DNA of 64,000 nucleotides, from the NCBI RefSeq assembly GCF_013358405.1, contig NZ_CP054836.1, positions 310,001-374,000 on the forward strand. Reading direction: 5' to 3'. Shown one piece after another: positions 26,538 to 36,427 of this stretch. Source of the stretch: Oricola thermophila (GTDB lineage: Bacteria > Pseudomonadota > Alphaproteobacteria > Rhizobiales > Rhizobiaceae). Position 1 is the first letter of the stretch. The number at the start of each line of letters is the position of its first letter. The notes below the pieces were generated by a model. That model ran no database searches. It saw only the letters and a list, made by a program, of their open reading frames with translations, and was not told the origin of the DNA. Both the position numbers and the translations under genes were made by a program.

Positions 26538-28559
26538 ATGGTATCCGATTCAACGACATTGCCGACTGTCGGCACCGTTTCAACGACTTCGCGGCGCGTT
26601 GCCTTCGCGGCGGCCCTGGCGGCCTCGTCCGCTCTTGCCGGGCCGCCGGCAGCACTGGCACAGGAAACCGCGGAGCAATTGCCGGTGCTGGTGATTACCG
26701 CGTCGGGCAGCGAGATCGACCTGCGCGACGTGCCGGCCAGCGTCACCGTGATCTCCGAGGAGGAGATCGAGGACATGCCGGCGCAGGACGTGCGCGACCT
26801 GCTGTCCAGGGTGGAAGGCATCACCCTCGCGCGCAGCGGAAACGCCAACAAGGTGCAGATACGCGGCCTCGGCGAGCGCTACACGCTGTTCATGGTCGAC
26901 GGCAAGCGCGTCAACTCGGCGCCCAACCTGTTCCGGGGCAACGACTTCGACTCCGGCTGGGTGCCGCTTGATGCGATCGAGCGCATCGAGGTGGTGCGCG
27001 GGCCGATGTCCTCGCTGCACGGGTCCGATGCCATCGGCGGCGTCATCAACATCATCACCAGGAAGGACTACGACGCCTGGCACGGATCGGTGACGACCGA
27101 GTTCACCGCGCAGGAGGATCCCGATGCCGGCGACTACGGGCGGGTCGGATTCCATGCTTCCGGTCCGATCGCCGAGAACCTGGGGCTGCGCATCTACGGC
27201 GCCTGGGACCGGCGCAACCCGGACAACCCGACGATCAACCCGGATTCGAGCCTCGACGGCTTCCTGCTGTCTGACAACAAGTTCATCGATGTCACGGGCA
27301 GCTGGATGCCGGACGCGTTCAACACATTGGAGCTCAACTACGATTTCTCCCGCCGGGTCCACAATGACGTGCCCATGAACCGACATGCGGGTTCCTTCAG
27401 GCACGTCGGCGAATACGATTTCGGCACGACCGAGGTGAGCCTGTGGGGCGACCGTATCCGGAACGAGTACGGACATGGCAACAAGCTGGGCGAGGACCAG
27501 CCGAACACGGCCTACAATGCCGGCGCGGACGGGAAGGTGGTGCTGCCGGTCGAGTTCTGGACCGAGCAGACCCTGACCATCGGCAGCTCCTACCGATACC
27601 AGCAGATCGACGACGATTACGTGCTGACCGGCGGCGGCGACCCGACATCGTCGGTGTGGCAGGGCGCGATCTTCTTCGAGGACGAGCTGCGCATCACGGA
27701 CGATTTCCTCCTCACCGTCGGCAACCGGCTCGACTACCACGAGAATTTCGGGGCGCATAACAGTCCGCGGATCTACGGCGTCTATCACCTGACCGAAGGG
27801 CTGACGATCAAGGGCGGCTGGTCGTCCGCGTTCAAGGCGCCGACCCTGCTGGAGAACAGCCCGAACTGGTACCAGATCTCCTGCGGCGGCGGGTGCTACC
27901 TGGCCGGTTCCGACGAACTCGACCCCGAGACCAGCCGCAGCATCGAGGTCGGGATCCACTACGAGGGGCCGGCCTGGTCGGCCGGCGTGACGGCGTTTCG
28001 CAACGATATCGAGGACATGATCCCGTTCCCGCCGGCGCGGACCAGCGACGTTTCCGCGGCGCCGACCTACAGCAACTTCGTCGGCTTCGCGCCCGGCGGC
28101 GAGCCGGTCTTCGCCTACGAGAACATCGAGGAAGCGCGCACCCAGGGCGTGGAGGCGACGATTTCCGTCCGGCCGCACCCGGACTGGACGTTCACGGCAA
28201 ACTATACCTATCTCGATGCGAAGAACCTCACCATCGACGCGCCGATCGCCTACCAGCCCGAGCACAATGCGAACTTCACGGCCGAGTGGCAGGCGACGGA
28301 CAAGCTGAACCTGGCCGTCAATGTCTCCTATGTCGGCGAGCAGTATACCTATGTGCCCCCGACAGGAGACATGGCCTATGCCTCGGCCGCGGACGCCTTC
28401 GTCACAGCCGATGTGATGGCGAAGTACGACTTCAACGAGAACTTCACCATTCGCGCCGGCGTGCTGAACATCGCCGATCACCAGGTTACCCGCGAGACGA
28501 TCGACGATTTCAACATCGACGGTCGCCGCTTCTTCCTGTCGGCGACCGGGCGTTTCTGA
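26538..28559 (+). CDS. TonB-dependent siderophore receptor (CirA/FepA-like)
   Basis: This 673-residue outer-membrane receptor has a signal peptide ending near AALAQ and a TonB-box-like LPVLVITASGSE. The plug domain (about 65-170) shows VPASVTVISEEEIEDMPAQ and VQIRGLGERYTLFMVDGKR. The 22-strand barrel ends in SATGRF with the terminal Phe needed for assembly. The loop SCGGGCYLAGSDELDPETSR resembles the Cys-containing loop of FepA/CirA-type catecholate receptors. It is followed by a periplasmic esterase gene and faces the ABC operon across the iron boxes. Confidence 0.93.
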   Translation: MVSDSTTLPTVGTVSTTSRRVAFAAALAASSALAGPPAALAQETAEQLPVLVITASGSEIDLRDVPASVTVISEEEIEDMPAQDVRDLLSRVEGITLARSGNANKVQIRGLGERYTLFMVDGKRVNSAPNLFRGNDFDSGWVPLDAIERIEVVRGPMSSLHGSDAIGGVINIITRKDYDAWHGSVTTEFTAQEDPDAGDYGRVGFHASGPIAENLGLRIYGAWDRRNPDNPTINPDSSLDGFLLSDNKFIDVTGSWMPDAFNTLELNYDFSRRVHNDVPMNRHAGSFRHVGEYDFGTTEVSLWGDRIRNEYGHGNKLGEDQPNTAYNAGADGKVVLPVEFWTEQTLTIGSSYRYQQIDDDYVLTGGGDPTSSVWQGAIFFEDELRITDDFLLTVGNRLDYHENFGAHNSPRIYGVYHLTEGLTIKGGWSSAFKAPTLLENSPNWYQISCGGGCYLAGSDELDPETSRSIEVGIHYEGPAWSAGVTAFRNDIEDMIPFPPARTSDVSAAPTYSNFVGFAPGGEPVFAYENIEEARTQGVEATISVRPHPDWTFTANYTYLDAKNLTIDAPIAYQPEHNANFTAEWQATDKLNLAVNVSYVGEQYTYVPPTGDMAYASAADAFVTADVMAKYDFNENFTIRAGVLNIADHQVTRETIDDFNIDGRRFFLSATGRF

Positions 28560-28623
28560 CCGTGCAGGTAGCGCCGCGGACGCCGCCTTGTTGCGGCGCC
28601 CGCCATTGAAGGGGGAACAAGCA

Positions 28624-29535
28624 ATGCTGCGCACAACGCTGATTGCCGGACTGGTGGCAGTGACGGCGGCCATCGGCGGGGCCGCACCGGCTGCCGGAGA
28701 CGAGTCGGAAATCCTGCCGGTGACCGTCGACAATACGATGCAGTTCACCATCTCCGCGTCGGTGACGGGCCGGCGCTATCGCATCCATGTCGCGTTGCCG
28801 CGCGACGAACCGGCTCGGCCGGAAGGCTATCCGGTGATCTACATGCTGGACGGCAACGCGACATTCCTGACCGGGGCGGAGGCGCTGCGCCTGCAGACGC
28901 GCAAGCCCAAGGGGTTCGAGCCGGCGGTCCTTGTCGCCATCGGATACGAGACGGACCAGCCCTTCGCGGTCACCGAGCGCTACTACGACTACACGACACC
29001 GGCGCCGCTCGAGAACCTGCCGAAACGAAAGAACGGCGAACCGTGGCCGGAACGCGGCGGTGCGGACGCGTTCCTGGATTTCATTGAGGACGACCTGAAA
29101 CCAGAAATCGCAAGGCGACTGCCGGTCGACCCGGATCGTGAGACGCTGGCCGGCCATTCGCTCGGCGGGTTCCTGACGCTTTACGCGTTCCTGACTCGGC
29201 CGGATTCCTTCGCGACCTACGTGGCCGGCAGCCCGTCGATCTGGTGGAACGGGCAGGAGCTACTCGACTCAGCCGCGCGTTTCGTCAAGAGCTCGCCCGA
29301 CCTTGCCGGAAAGCGGCTTTTCATCGGCATCGGCGCGAACGAATGGGAGGACATGGTGGCTGACGCAAAGACCATGGCCGACCGGCTGTCCGTGCTGGAG
29401 GACAGGGGCCTGACTGTGCGCTACCAGCAATTCGCGGGCGAAGAGCACATAACCGTTCTTCCCGCGCTGATCAGCAGGGCCGTGAGCTTCAGCCTTATCC
29501 CCGACGTCGACGACAAGTGGTTCGGCCGATACTAG
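28624..29535 (+). CDS. Periplasmic siderophore esterase (IroE-like alpha/beta hydrolase)
   Basis: This 303-residue protein has a signal peptide (MLRTTLIAGLVAVTAAIGGA). The alpha/beta-hydrolase nucleophile is in LAGHSLGGFLTLYAF and the catalytic His in FAGEEHITVLP; the esterase-D-like opening VIYMLDGNATF is also present. IroE and related enzymes hydrolyse tri-catechol lactone siderophores in the periplasm. The position directly after a catecholate-type receptor makes this the likely role. ATG 28624 follows GGGGGAAC. The exact siderophore is unknown. Confidence 0.85.
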   Translation: MLRTTLIAGLVAVTAAIGGAAPAAGDESEILPVTVDNTMQFTISASVTGRRYRIHVALPRDEPARPEGYPVIYMLDGNATFLTGAEALRLQTRKPKGFEPAVLVAIGYETDQPFAVTERYYDYTTPAPLENLPKRKNGEPWPERGGADAFLDFIEDDLKPEIARRLPVDPDRETLAGHSLGGFLTLYAFLTRPDSFATYVAGSPSIWWNGQELLDSAARFVKSSPDLAGKRLFIGIGANEWEDMVADAKTMADRLSVLEDRGLTVRYQQFAGEEHITVLPALISRAVSFSLIPDVDDKWFGRY

Positions 29536-29550
29536 ACGGCCCTGTACCGG

Positions 29551-30102
29551 CTAGGCGGCACTGGCCGGCGCTTTCCCGAGCAGCGCGAAAACCTTCTCCA
29601 TCAGAAGCCGGCGTTCCTCGTCATCAAGAACGTCGATGCCGAAGACGTGCTGGGCGCGCAGCCCCTCCATCACCATGAACGCGACGAGGATCGCGCCGGG
29701 ATCGGCGGCATCGTCCTTCATCCGGTCGAGAAGCTCGCGGTTGAAGGTCTTTACCGGCGCCAGCAGTCCCGGATCTTCCGCCAACGCGGCCAGGACGCCG
29801 GACGATCGCGGCGTCTTCTCGCGCAGTTTCCTCGTTCCCAGTTCCAGAAAGCGGGCCGCCAGGGCTTCCCCGTCGCTCGTGCCGGGGGCGTCCTCGATCT
29901 CGGCGCGGAATTCCTCAATGAACTGCTCGACAAGTGCGCGCATCAGCGCCGTCTTGTTGGGAAAATTGTAAAGCAGGCCGCCCTTGGACACGCCGGCCCG
30001 GGCCGCGACCGCGTCCAGCGAGAGATGCGCGGCGCCCTCGCACATGGCCAATTCGGCCGCGGCCTTCAGAATTTTCTCGCGGGATGTCCCGGCACGTGCC
30101 AT
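29551..30102 (-). CDS. TetR-family repressor of the RND efflux operon
   Basis: This 183-residue regulator has an N-terminal helix-turn-helix (REKILKAAAELAMCEG, then LDAVAARAGVSKGGLLYNF) and a ligand-binding C-terminal part (TetR_C). It diverges from the efflux operon, with a perfect palindrome between them that is probably its operator. ATG 30102 is preceded by GGAAC; an ATG at 30120 is an alternative. It likely represses the pump until a drug or toxic compound binds. Confidence 0.93.
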   Translation of the reverse strand: MARAGTSREKILKAAAELAMCEGAAHLSLDAVAARAGVSKGGLLYNFPNKTALMRALVEQFIEEFRAEIEDAPGTSDGEALAARFLELGTRKLREKTPRSSGVLAALAEDPGLLAPVKTFNRELLDRMKDDAADPGAILVAFMVMEGLRAQHVFGIDVLDDEERRLLMEKVFALLGKAPASAA

Positions 30103-30126
30103 GATAGTTCCATTTCCCATTGACTT

Positions 30127-30142
30127 TACCGTCCAGACGGTA
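30127..30142. promoter_or_regulatory. TetR operator candidate
   Basis: TACCGTCCAGACGGTA is a perfect 7-2-7 dyad 25 bp upstream of the tetR start and 90 bp before the efflux operon, the usual arrangement for autorepression and control of the divergent operon. Confidence 0.75.
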
Positions 30143-30231
30143 CAGTAACCCGACCGATTGTGCAATCGGCTTTCCCCTGGGAGGAGGGAAGTCGGGCATG
30201 CATTTCACCGGTGACAACGGACCCCGTACCC

Positions 30232-31341
30232 ATGATCAAGAGATTCATCATCGCATTCATCCTCCTTGCCGTCGTGGTCGGCGGGCTGGTCGGATTCAAC
30301 CTTTTCCGCGACCAGGCGATCGCTGACTTCTTCGCCAACATGCAGCGCCCCGCCGTCGCCGTCTCGACCGCGGAGGTCGAGGCGGTGACCTGGCAGCCGA
30401 CGGTGCGCGCCATCGGCACGGTCAACGCCGCCAGGGGCGTGGACCTGACGATGGAAGTGACCGGCGTCGTCAAGGAAATCCTGTTCAAGGCCAACGACAC
30501 GGTCGAGGAAGGACAGGTCCTGGTGCGTCTCGACGACGAGGTGCAGCGCGCCGACCTCGCCGCGGCGCAGTCGCAGCTCGACCTGAACCGGCAGGCGCTG
30601 ACAAGGGCCCTGGAACTGCAGGAGCGCGGTGTCGGCTCGCAATCGGCGCTGGACACGGCGCAGGCGGCGGCGACCGCCTCCGCCTCGCAGGTGGAGAAGC
30701 TGCAGGCGGTCCTGAACCAGAAGCAGTTGCGCGCGCCGTTCGGCGGCACCATCGGCATTCCGCAGATAGATCTCGGCCAGTACATCTCCCCCGGCCAGAT
30801 CGTCGCGACCCTGCAGGACCTGGGATCGATGCACGTGAACTTCACCGTGCCGGAACAGCAGTTCGGCGTGCTCGCCATCGGCCAGCCGGTGCGGGTCGGC
30901 CTCAGCGAGGACGACATGCCGTTCAGGGGCGAGATCACCGGCATCGACCCGAAGATCGATCCGTCCACGCGGCTGGTTTCGGTGCGCGCCGAAATCGAGA
31001 ACCCGCAGGGAAAGCTCAATCCCGGCCAGTTCGTGCGGGTGCGCGTGGAGCTGCCGAGCGAGGATGACGTCATCATCGTTCCCCAGACCGCGCTCGTGAC
31101 GAGCCTCTACGGCGACTATGTCTACCGCGTGAAACAGGCGGAAACGGAAGACGGCGAGCTGACGGTCGAGCAGGTCTTCGTGAAGCCCGGCCGGCGCAGC
31201 AACGGCGATGTCGAGATCGTGAGCGGGCTTGCCGCCGGCGACGTGGTGGTCAATGCCGGCCAGAACCGGCTCTCCAACGGCGCCCGCGTCACGATCAACA
31301 ACGAAGTGCAGCCGACAGCGGCGGGAGCCAACGCGCAATGA
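30232..31341 (+). CDS. RND efflux periplasmic adaptor (membrane fusion protein)
   Basis: This 369-residue adaptor has an N-terminal membrane anchor (IKRFIIAFILLAVVVGGLVG) and a lipoyl/barrel-sandwich domain. A coiled-coil hairpin lies at about residues 90-150 (AAAQSQLDLNRQALTRALEL), and a beta-barrel with GEITGIDPKIDPSTRLVSVRA follows. It connects the inner-membrane pump to an outer-membrane channel; no TolC-type gene is in the window. ATG 30232 is the best start. It overlaps the pump gene by four bases. Confidence 0.94.
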   Translation: MIKRFIIAFILLAVVVGGLVGFNLFRDQAIADFFANMQRPAVAVSTAEVEAVTWQPTVRAIGTVNAARGVDLTMEVTGVVKEILFKANDTVEEGQVLVRLDDEVQRADLAAAQSQLDLNRQALTRALELQERGVGSQSALDTAQAAATASASQVEKLQAVLNQKQLRAPFGGTIGIPQIDLGQYISPGQIVATLQDLGSMHVNFTVPEQQFGVLAIGQPVRVGLSEDDMPFRGEITGIDPKIDPSTRLVSVRAEIENPQGKLNPGQFVRVRVELPSEDDVIIVPQTALVTSLYGDYVYRVKQAETEDGELTVEQVFVKPGRRSNGDVEIVSGLAAGDVVVNAGQNRLSNGARVTINNEVQPTAAGANAQ

Positions 31342-34300
31342 ACATTTCCGCGCTCTTCATCCGGCGACCGGTTCTCTCGACCGTCTTCGCCTTCCTCATC
31401 CTGCTGCTCGGGCTGCAGGGCATCTTCAACCTGTCGGTTCGCGAGTACCCGGAAGTCGAGGAAACCGTCATCACGGTGACCACCGTCTATCCGGGTGCTT
31501 CCGCCGACCTGATCCAGGGTTTCGTGACCGCGCCGATCGCCGAGGCGGTGGCGACGACCGAGAACATCGACTACGTGACCTCGCAGAGCCGGCCCTCGGC
31601 CAGCGTCGTCACCGTGCAGATGAAGCTCGGTTCCGATCCTGACGTGGCGCTGACCGAGGTGATGTCCAAGGTCCAGCAGGTGAGCGGGGACCTGCCCGAC
31701 GACGCGCAGGACCCGGTCATCGTCAAGGGCACCGGCATGCAGTTCGCGATCATGTATATCGCGATGCAGAACCCGAACATGACCGCCGAGCAGCTCACCG
31801 AATATATCGAGCGCGTGATCCGGCCGCGCATGTCGACCATCGAGGGCGTTGCCGAGGTGCAGGTCATGGGCGCGGCGAACTACTCGATGCGCGTGTGGAT
31901 CGACCCGGTGCGGCTCGCCGCGCGCGGCGTGACGGCGGGCGAGGTCGTCGCGGCGATCAACTCCGCGAACTTCCTGTCGGCGCCGGGCAAGACCAAGAAC
32001 GAATACGTCACCTACTCGATCACGACGGAAACGACGCTGCGCACGCCCGAAGCGTTCGGCGCGCTGCCGCTGAAGTCGAGCGGCGACGAGGTGGTGCGGC
32101 TGCGCGACGTTGCCGACATCGAGCTGGCGGCTGAGAGCACGGATACCGTCGTCAACTTCAACGGCGAGCCGGGTACCTTTATCGGCATATTCCCGACGCC
32201 GGCGGCGAACCCGCTGGACACCGCCGATGCAGTGATCGCGGAACTGCCGAATATCCAGGCCACCCTGCCGCAAGGCATGGAAATGAAGCTGGTCTACGAC
32301 GCCACTGACGCGATCAGTGCCTCCATCGAGGAGGTGTTCAAGACGATCGGCGAGGCCGTGGCCATCGTGGTCGTGGTGATCCTGCTGTTCCTCGGCTCGT
32401 TCCGCTCGGTGCTCATGCCCATCGTCACCATCCCGCTGTCGCTGATCGGCGTCTGCGGACTGCTGCTTGGCATGGGCTACTCGATCAACCTGCTGTCGCT
32501 GCTGGCGATGGTGCTGGCCATCGGCCTCGTGGTGGACGATGCCATCGTCGTGGTGGAGAACATCCACCGCCATATCGAGGAAGGGCTGACCGCGCGTCAG
32601 GCCGCCTTTACCGGCATGCGGGAGATCTCCGGCGCCGTGGTGGCCATGACCATCACGCTGGCGGCGGTGTTCGCGCCGTTGGCCTTCACGGGCGGCCTGA
32701 CGGGGTCGTTGTTCAAGGAATTCGCCTTCACGCTGGCCGGCGCGGTCGTGATCTCCGGTATCGTCGCGCTGACGATCACGCCCGCCATGAGTGCGAGGCT
32801 GCTCAACCATAGCGGCGAAAGCCGTTTCCAGCGCATCGTGGACGGGAGCTTCGAAAGGCTGGAGAACTTCTACGAGCGGCTCGTCGGCGGGTCGCTGAAA
32901 TACCGGCCGGTGACACTGATGATTGTCATGTGCCTCGTGGCGCTCACCGGATTCCTCTTCGTCAAGACTTCCAGCGAACTGGCGCCCGAGGAAGACCGCG
33001 GCGCGCTGTTCTCTCTGATCACCGCGCCGCGCTATGCGACGACGGAATATACGAGCCTCTATATCGACGAGATCAGGGCCAAGACGGCGGACCTGCCGGA
33101 ACTGGAATCCAATTTCTCGATCGCCGGCCTCGGCGGACAGACCAACAGCGCCATCGCGGTCTGGACATTCGACGACTGGGCAGAACGCGATCGTTCCCAG
33201 AAGGAGATCCAGTCCGACATCCAGGCCAGGCTGTCTTCCGTCACCGGCGTCGAGGCGCTGGTCTTCGCGCCGCCCTCCCTGCCGGGCGCCGGCGGCGGGC
33301 TGCCGATCTCGGTGGTGATCCAGTCCACCGGCGATCCCAGCCAGGTCTACGAGGTGGCCGAGGAAATCCGCCAGAAGGCGCAGGCTTCCGGCCGGTTCAT
33401 CGTGGTGCAGAACTCGCTCGCCTTCGACGCGCCGCAGGTCACGGTGGCCGTCGACCGCGACCGCGCCGCGGCGCTGAACATCCCGGCCAGCCAGATCGGA
33501 ACGACCCTGGGCGTGCTGGTGGGCGGCGGTGCCGTGTCGCAGTTCGACCGCGACTCCAACAGCTACGACATCATCACGCAGGTGCCGCGCGAATACCGGG
33601 AGAATCCCGAGAGCCTCGGCAACTTCTTCGTGCGCAGCGCGACCGGCGAGATGGTGCCGCTGTCGGCGGTCACGTCGGTTTCCACCGCGGCATCGCCGGC
33701 GTCCATCGAGCAGTTCAACCAGCTCAACTCCGCGACAATCTCCGCGCTGCCGCTGCCGACCGTGACAACGGGCGAGGGGCTGCAGACCATCGAGGAGATC
33801 GCCCAGACGGTGCTTCCGGACGGATTCTTCATCGAATATTCCGGCCAGTCACGGCTGGAAAAGGAGCAGGGCAACACCATCCTGATCGCCTTCGCCATGG
33901 CGGTGGTGGTGATCTACCTGGTGCTGGCGGCGCAATTCGAGAGCTTCCGCGACCCGCTCATCATCATGATGGCAGTGCCGCTGTCGATCTTCGGCGCCGT
34001 GCTGCCGCTCAATCTCGGGCTGGGCACGCTGAACATCTACACCCAGATCGGGCTGATCACGCTGATCGGGCTGATCACCAAGCACGGCATCCTGCTCGTC
34101 GAGTTCGCCAACCAGCAGCGCGAGCACAACGGCCTGTCGCGGCTGGAGGCCATCATCGCCTCGGCGAAGGTGCGCCTGCGGCCGATCCTGATGACGACGG
34201 CGGCCATGGCGCTGGGCGTGGTCCCGCTGATCCTGTCGTCGGGCGCAGGTGCCGCATCGCGCTACTCGATGGGCCTGGTGATCTTCTCGGGCATACTGAT

Positions 34301-34412
34301 CGGCACCATGTTCACCCTCTTCGTCGTCCCGATGTTCTATACCTACATCTCGCCGCGCGAGCTCAGGTCGGAAGAGGAGGATGATGCCGCATCGGCAACG
34401 GTGCTGGCATGA
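31338..34412 (+). CDS. RND multidrug efflux pump (HAE1 family)
   Basis: This 1024-residue, 12-span inner-membrane transporter has the proton-relay Asp pair in AIGLVVDDAIVVVENIHRH (TM4). Typical opening sequence is MNISALFIRRPVLSTVFAFL, and the TM10-12 region includes GLITKHGILLVEFANQQR. Length and motifs fit AcrB/MexK-type exporters of organic compounds. It is the middle gene of a coupled adaptor-pump-XRE operon. Confidence 0.96.
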   Translation: MNISALFIRRPVLSTVFAFLILLLGLQGIFNLSVREYPEVEETVITVTTVYPGASADLIQGFVTAPIAEAVATTENIDYVTSQSRPSASVVTVQMKLGSDPDVALTEVMSKVQQVSGDLPDDAQDPVIVKGTGMQFAIMYIAMQNPNMTAEQLTEYIERVIRPRMSTIEGVAEVQVMGAANYSMRVWIDPVRLAARGVTAGEVVAAINSANFLSAPGKTKNEYVTYSITTETTLRTPEAFGALPLKSSGDEVVRLRDVADIELAAESTDTVVNFNGEPGTFIGIFPTPAANPLDTADAVIAELPNIQATLPQGMEMKLVYDATDAISASIEEVFKTIGEAVAIVVVVILLFLGSFRSVLMPIVTIPLSLIGVCGLLLGMGYSINLLSLLAMVLAIGLVVDDAIVVVENIHRHIEEGLTARQAAFTGMREISGAVVAMTITLAAVFAPLAFTGGLTGSLFKEFAFTLAGAVVISGIVALTITPAMSARLLNHSGESRFQRIVDGSFERLENFYERLVGGSLKYRPVTLMIVMCLVALTGFLFVKTSSELAPEEDRGALFSLITAPRYATTEYTSLYIDEIRAKTADLPELESNFSIAGLGGQTNSAIAVWTFDDWAERDRSQKEIQSDIQARLSSVTGVEALVFAPPSLPGAGGGLPISVVIQSTGDPSQVYEVAEEIRQKAQASGRFIVVQNSLAFDAPQVTVAVDRDRAAALNIPASQIGTTLGVLVGGGAVSQFDRDSNSYDIITQVPREYRENPESLGNFFVRSATGEMVPLSAVTSVSTAASPASIEQFNQLNSATISALPLPTVTTGEGLQTIEEIAQTVLPDGFFIEYSGQSRLEKEQGNTILIAFAMAVVVIYLVLAAQFESFRDPLIIMMAVPLSIFGAVLPLNLGLGTLNIYTQIGLITLIGLITKHGILLVEFANQQREHNGLSRLEAIIASAKVRLRPILMTTAAMALGVVPLILSSGAGAASRYSMGLVIFSGILIGTMFTLFVVPMFYTYISPRELRSEEEDDAASATVLA

Positions 34413-34702
34413 GTGAACGAAGGGGCAGAAGGCCGCGCTTCGACTGGAACGGGAAAGACCTGATCCCGGACGGAGGCGGCCACCCGATTACGCCGGCGCA
34501 ATGCCGCATGGCCCGCGCCGGCGTGGTGATGTCGGTCAGGGAACTGGCCCGGCTGGCGGAGGTTTCCGGGCTGGCCGTCACCCGGTTCGAGAACGGCAAT
34601 ACCGACTGCCCGACGGAAATCGTTCACCGTTTCAAGCAGGTGCTGGAAGCGCGCGGCGCGCGCTTCCTTCCCGGCGGGGACGGGGTGAAGATCAGGGGCT
34701 GA
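34409..34702 (+). CDS. Small XRE-type regulator coupled to the RND pump
   Basis: This is a 97-residue protein. The helix-turn-helix region (about 28-85) reads CRMARAGVVMSVRELARLAEV then SGLAVTRFENGNTDCPTE, an XRE/Cro-like domain. The tail VLEARGARFLPGGDGVKIRG resembles the end of many rhizobial XRE regulators with an EARG.RF motif. The ATG overlaps the pump stop by four bases, so it is made from the efflux transcript. Its target is unknown. Confidence 0.85.
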   Translation: MSERRGRRPRFDWNGKDLIPDGGGHPITPAQCRMARAGVVMSVRELARLAEVSGLAVTRFENGNTDCPTEIVHRFKQVLEARGARFLPGGDGVKIRG

Positions 34703-34750
34703 CGGCCTGCCGGGCCATCGGCTGCGCGGCAGTCCCCGGCCGGACTTCCG

Positions 34751-36427
34751 CTATCCGGTGCGTTCGCGGAAATCGGGTACCGGCCTTGCGCGCAACTTGA
34801 CCGTCATCTCTTCCGGTAGCTCGGCTCCATCGTAGAGCCCCAGCAACACGCCACGGCGCTGGCTCTTGCCGGTCAGCTTGTCGACCTCGGCGTCGGAAAT
34901 CGCGGTGCGTTGCGACAGGCGGCGCGCCCATTGGCCGAGTGCCTCGTAGAGCCGTTCGATCTCGGCCGCGCATTCGGGGTCGGCACGCCGGTCGCGGAAC
35001 TCTTCGGGATCCGTCTCCAGATCGAACAGCATCGGCTCGAAGCCGCCCTCGAAATGGATCATCTTCCAGCGGCCGTCGAAGATCATGAAGGCCCGGGCGT
35101 CGCGATGGGCGAGGCCGAGCTTCGTGGCCATGGGCGTTGTCGAATAGTCAAACTCGCAGATGACCCAGTCACGCCATTGTTCCGGTTCCCTGCCGTGCAG
35201 GAAGGGCATCAGCGAACGGCCTTCGAGAATGTGCGACGGTACTTCGGCGCCGATCGCTTCCAGGAAGGTCGGCGCCAGGTCGATCGCCTCGACCAGTGCG
35301 TCACAGACCGTGCCGCGCGTGGCATCGGCCTCCGGGCGGGGATCGTAAACGATCAGCGGGATCTTCACGGCCTGTTCGTGGAAGAAATTCTTTTCGCCGA
35401 GCCAGTGGTCGCCGAGATAGTCGCCGTGATCGGAGGTCAGGACGATCAGCGTATCGTCCATCCGTCCCGTTTCCTCGAGATGGGCGAACAGCCTTCCCAT
35501 CTGGTCGTCGCACTGCTTGATGAGTGCCATGTAGGCGGGGATCACGTTATCGCGGACCCCCTCCCGCGAGTAGCTGGTGGACACGAGCGTCTGCATGTAG
35601 GCGTCGTAGACCGGGTGCGGATCCCGCTTCTCTGACTCGTCGCGGATCACGTCCTGGATGTCGTCAGGGCCGTACATGCCGGCATAGGGCGCGGGCACGA
35701 TATAGGGCCAGTGCGGCTTGATGTAGGACAGGTGGCAAAGCCAGGGCCGGTCGTCGCGTCCGGGCGTCTGGAGGAAGTCGATGCACTGCGTCGTCAGCCA
35801 GGGTGTCTCGCTGTCTTCCTCCCGTATGTTGGCCGGCTGCTGCGCGAATTGCGTCAGCCAGCCGGAGGCAAGCATGCCGTCGTCGGTGATGGAGGCATTG
35901 GCGTGGTCGGCCCACGGGTTCTCGCCCGGATAGCCCTTCGATTTCAGGTATTCGTTGTAGGGCGAGCGGCGGTCGTCGTAGAAACCGTCCGGGCCTTCGG
36001 CCCAAAGACCGTCGTCGCGGACAAACACGTCGAATCCGCATTCGGAAAGACGGGCGCCGATGATGCTGTCCGGCGCGATGCCCAGCCGCTCCAGTCCCTT
36101 GGCGTCTGCCTCCATATGTGTCTTTCCGACGAGGAAGGCGTCCATCCCGCTCGCACGCAGGTGGTCGCCGAGCGTCATTTCGCCGACCTTGAGCGGGAAG
36201 TTGTTGCGCTGTGCCCCGTGCGAATGGACGTAACGCCCGGTGTAAAAGCTCATCCTCGAAGAGCCGCAGATCGGCGACTGGACATAGGCGCGTGAGAAAC
36301 GCACGCCCTTCGATGCCAGACGGTCGATGTGCGGCGTGTGCAGCGTCTTGTGTCCGGCACAGGACAGATAGTCCCAGCGCAACTGGTCGAACATGATGAA
36401 AAGGATGTTGCGGATCTTTCGACTCAT
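34751..36427 (-). CDS. Sulfatase/phosphonate monoester hydrolase-like enzyme
   Basis: This 558-residue protein of the alkaline-phosphatase/sulfatase superfamily has no signal peptide. Metal-site wording includes FIMFDQLRWD near the N terminus and LIVLTSDHGDYLGDH in the second half. The formylglycine position is Cys54 in PICGSSRMSFYTGRY, so the motif is C-x-S-x-R instead of the common C-x-P-x-R. Members hydrolyse sulfate esters or phosphonate/phosphodiester compounds. It is coupled to the TRAP permease (ATGA overlap) and probably acts on the imported substrate in the cytoplasm. Confidence 0.88.
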   Translation of the reverse strand: MSRKIRNILFIMFDQLRWDYLSCAGHKTLHTPHIDRLASKGVRFSRAYVQSPICGSSRMSFYTGRYVHSHGAQRNNFPLKVGEMTLGDHLRASGMDAFLVGKTHMEADAKGLERLGIAPDSIIGARLSECGFDVFVRDDGLWAEGPDGFYDDRRSPYNEYLKSKGYPGENPWADHANASITDDGMLASGWLTQFAQQPANIREEDSETPWLTTQCIDFLQTPGRDDRPWLCHLSYIKPHWPYIVPAPYAGMYGPDDIQDVIRDESEKRDPHPVYDAYMQTLVSTSYSREGVRDNVIPAYMALIKQCDDQMGRLFAHLEETGRMDDTLIVLTSDHGDYLGDHWLGEKNFFHEQAVKIPLIVYDPRPEADATRGTVCDALVEAIDLAPTFLEAIGAEVPSHILEGRSLMPFLHGREPEQWRDWVICEFDYSTTPMATKLGLAHRDARAFMIFDGRWKMIHFEGGFEPMLFDLETDPEEFRDRRADPECAAEIERLYEALGQWARRLSQRTAISDAEVDKLTGKSQRRGVLLGLYDGAELPEEMTVKLRARPVPDFRERTG

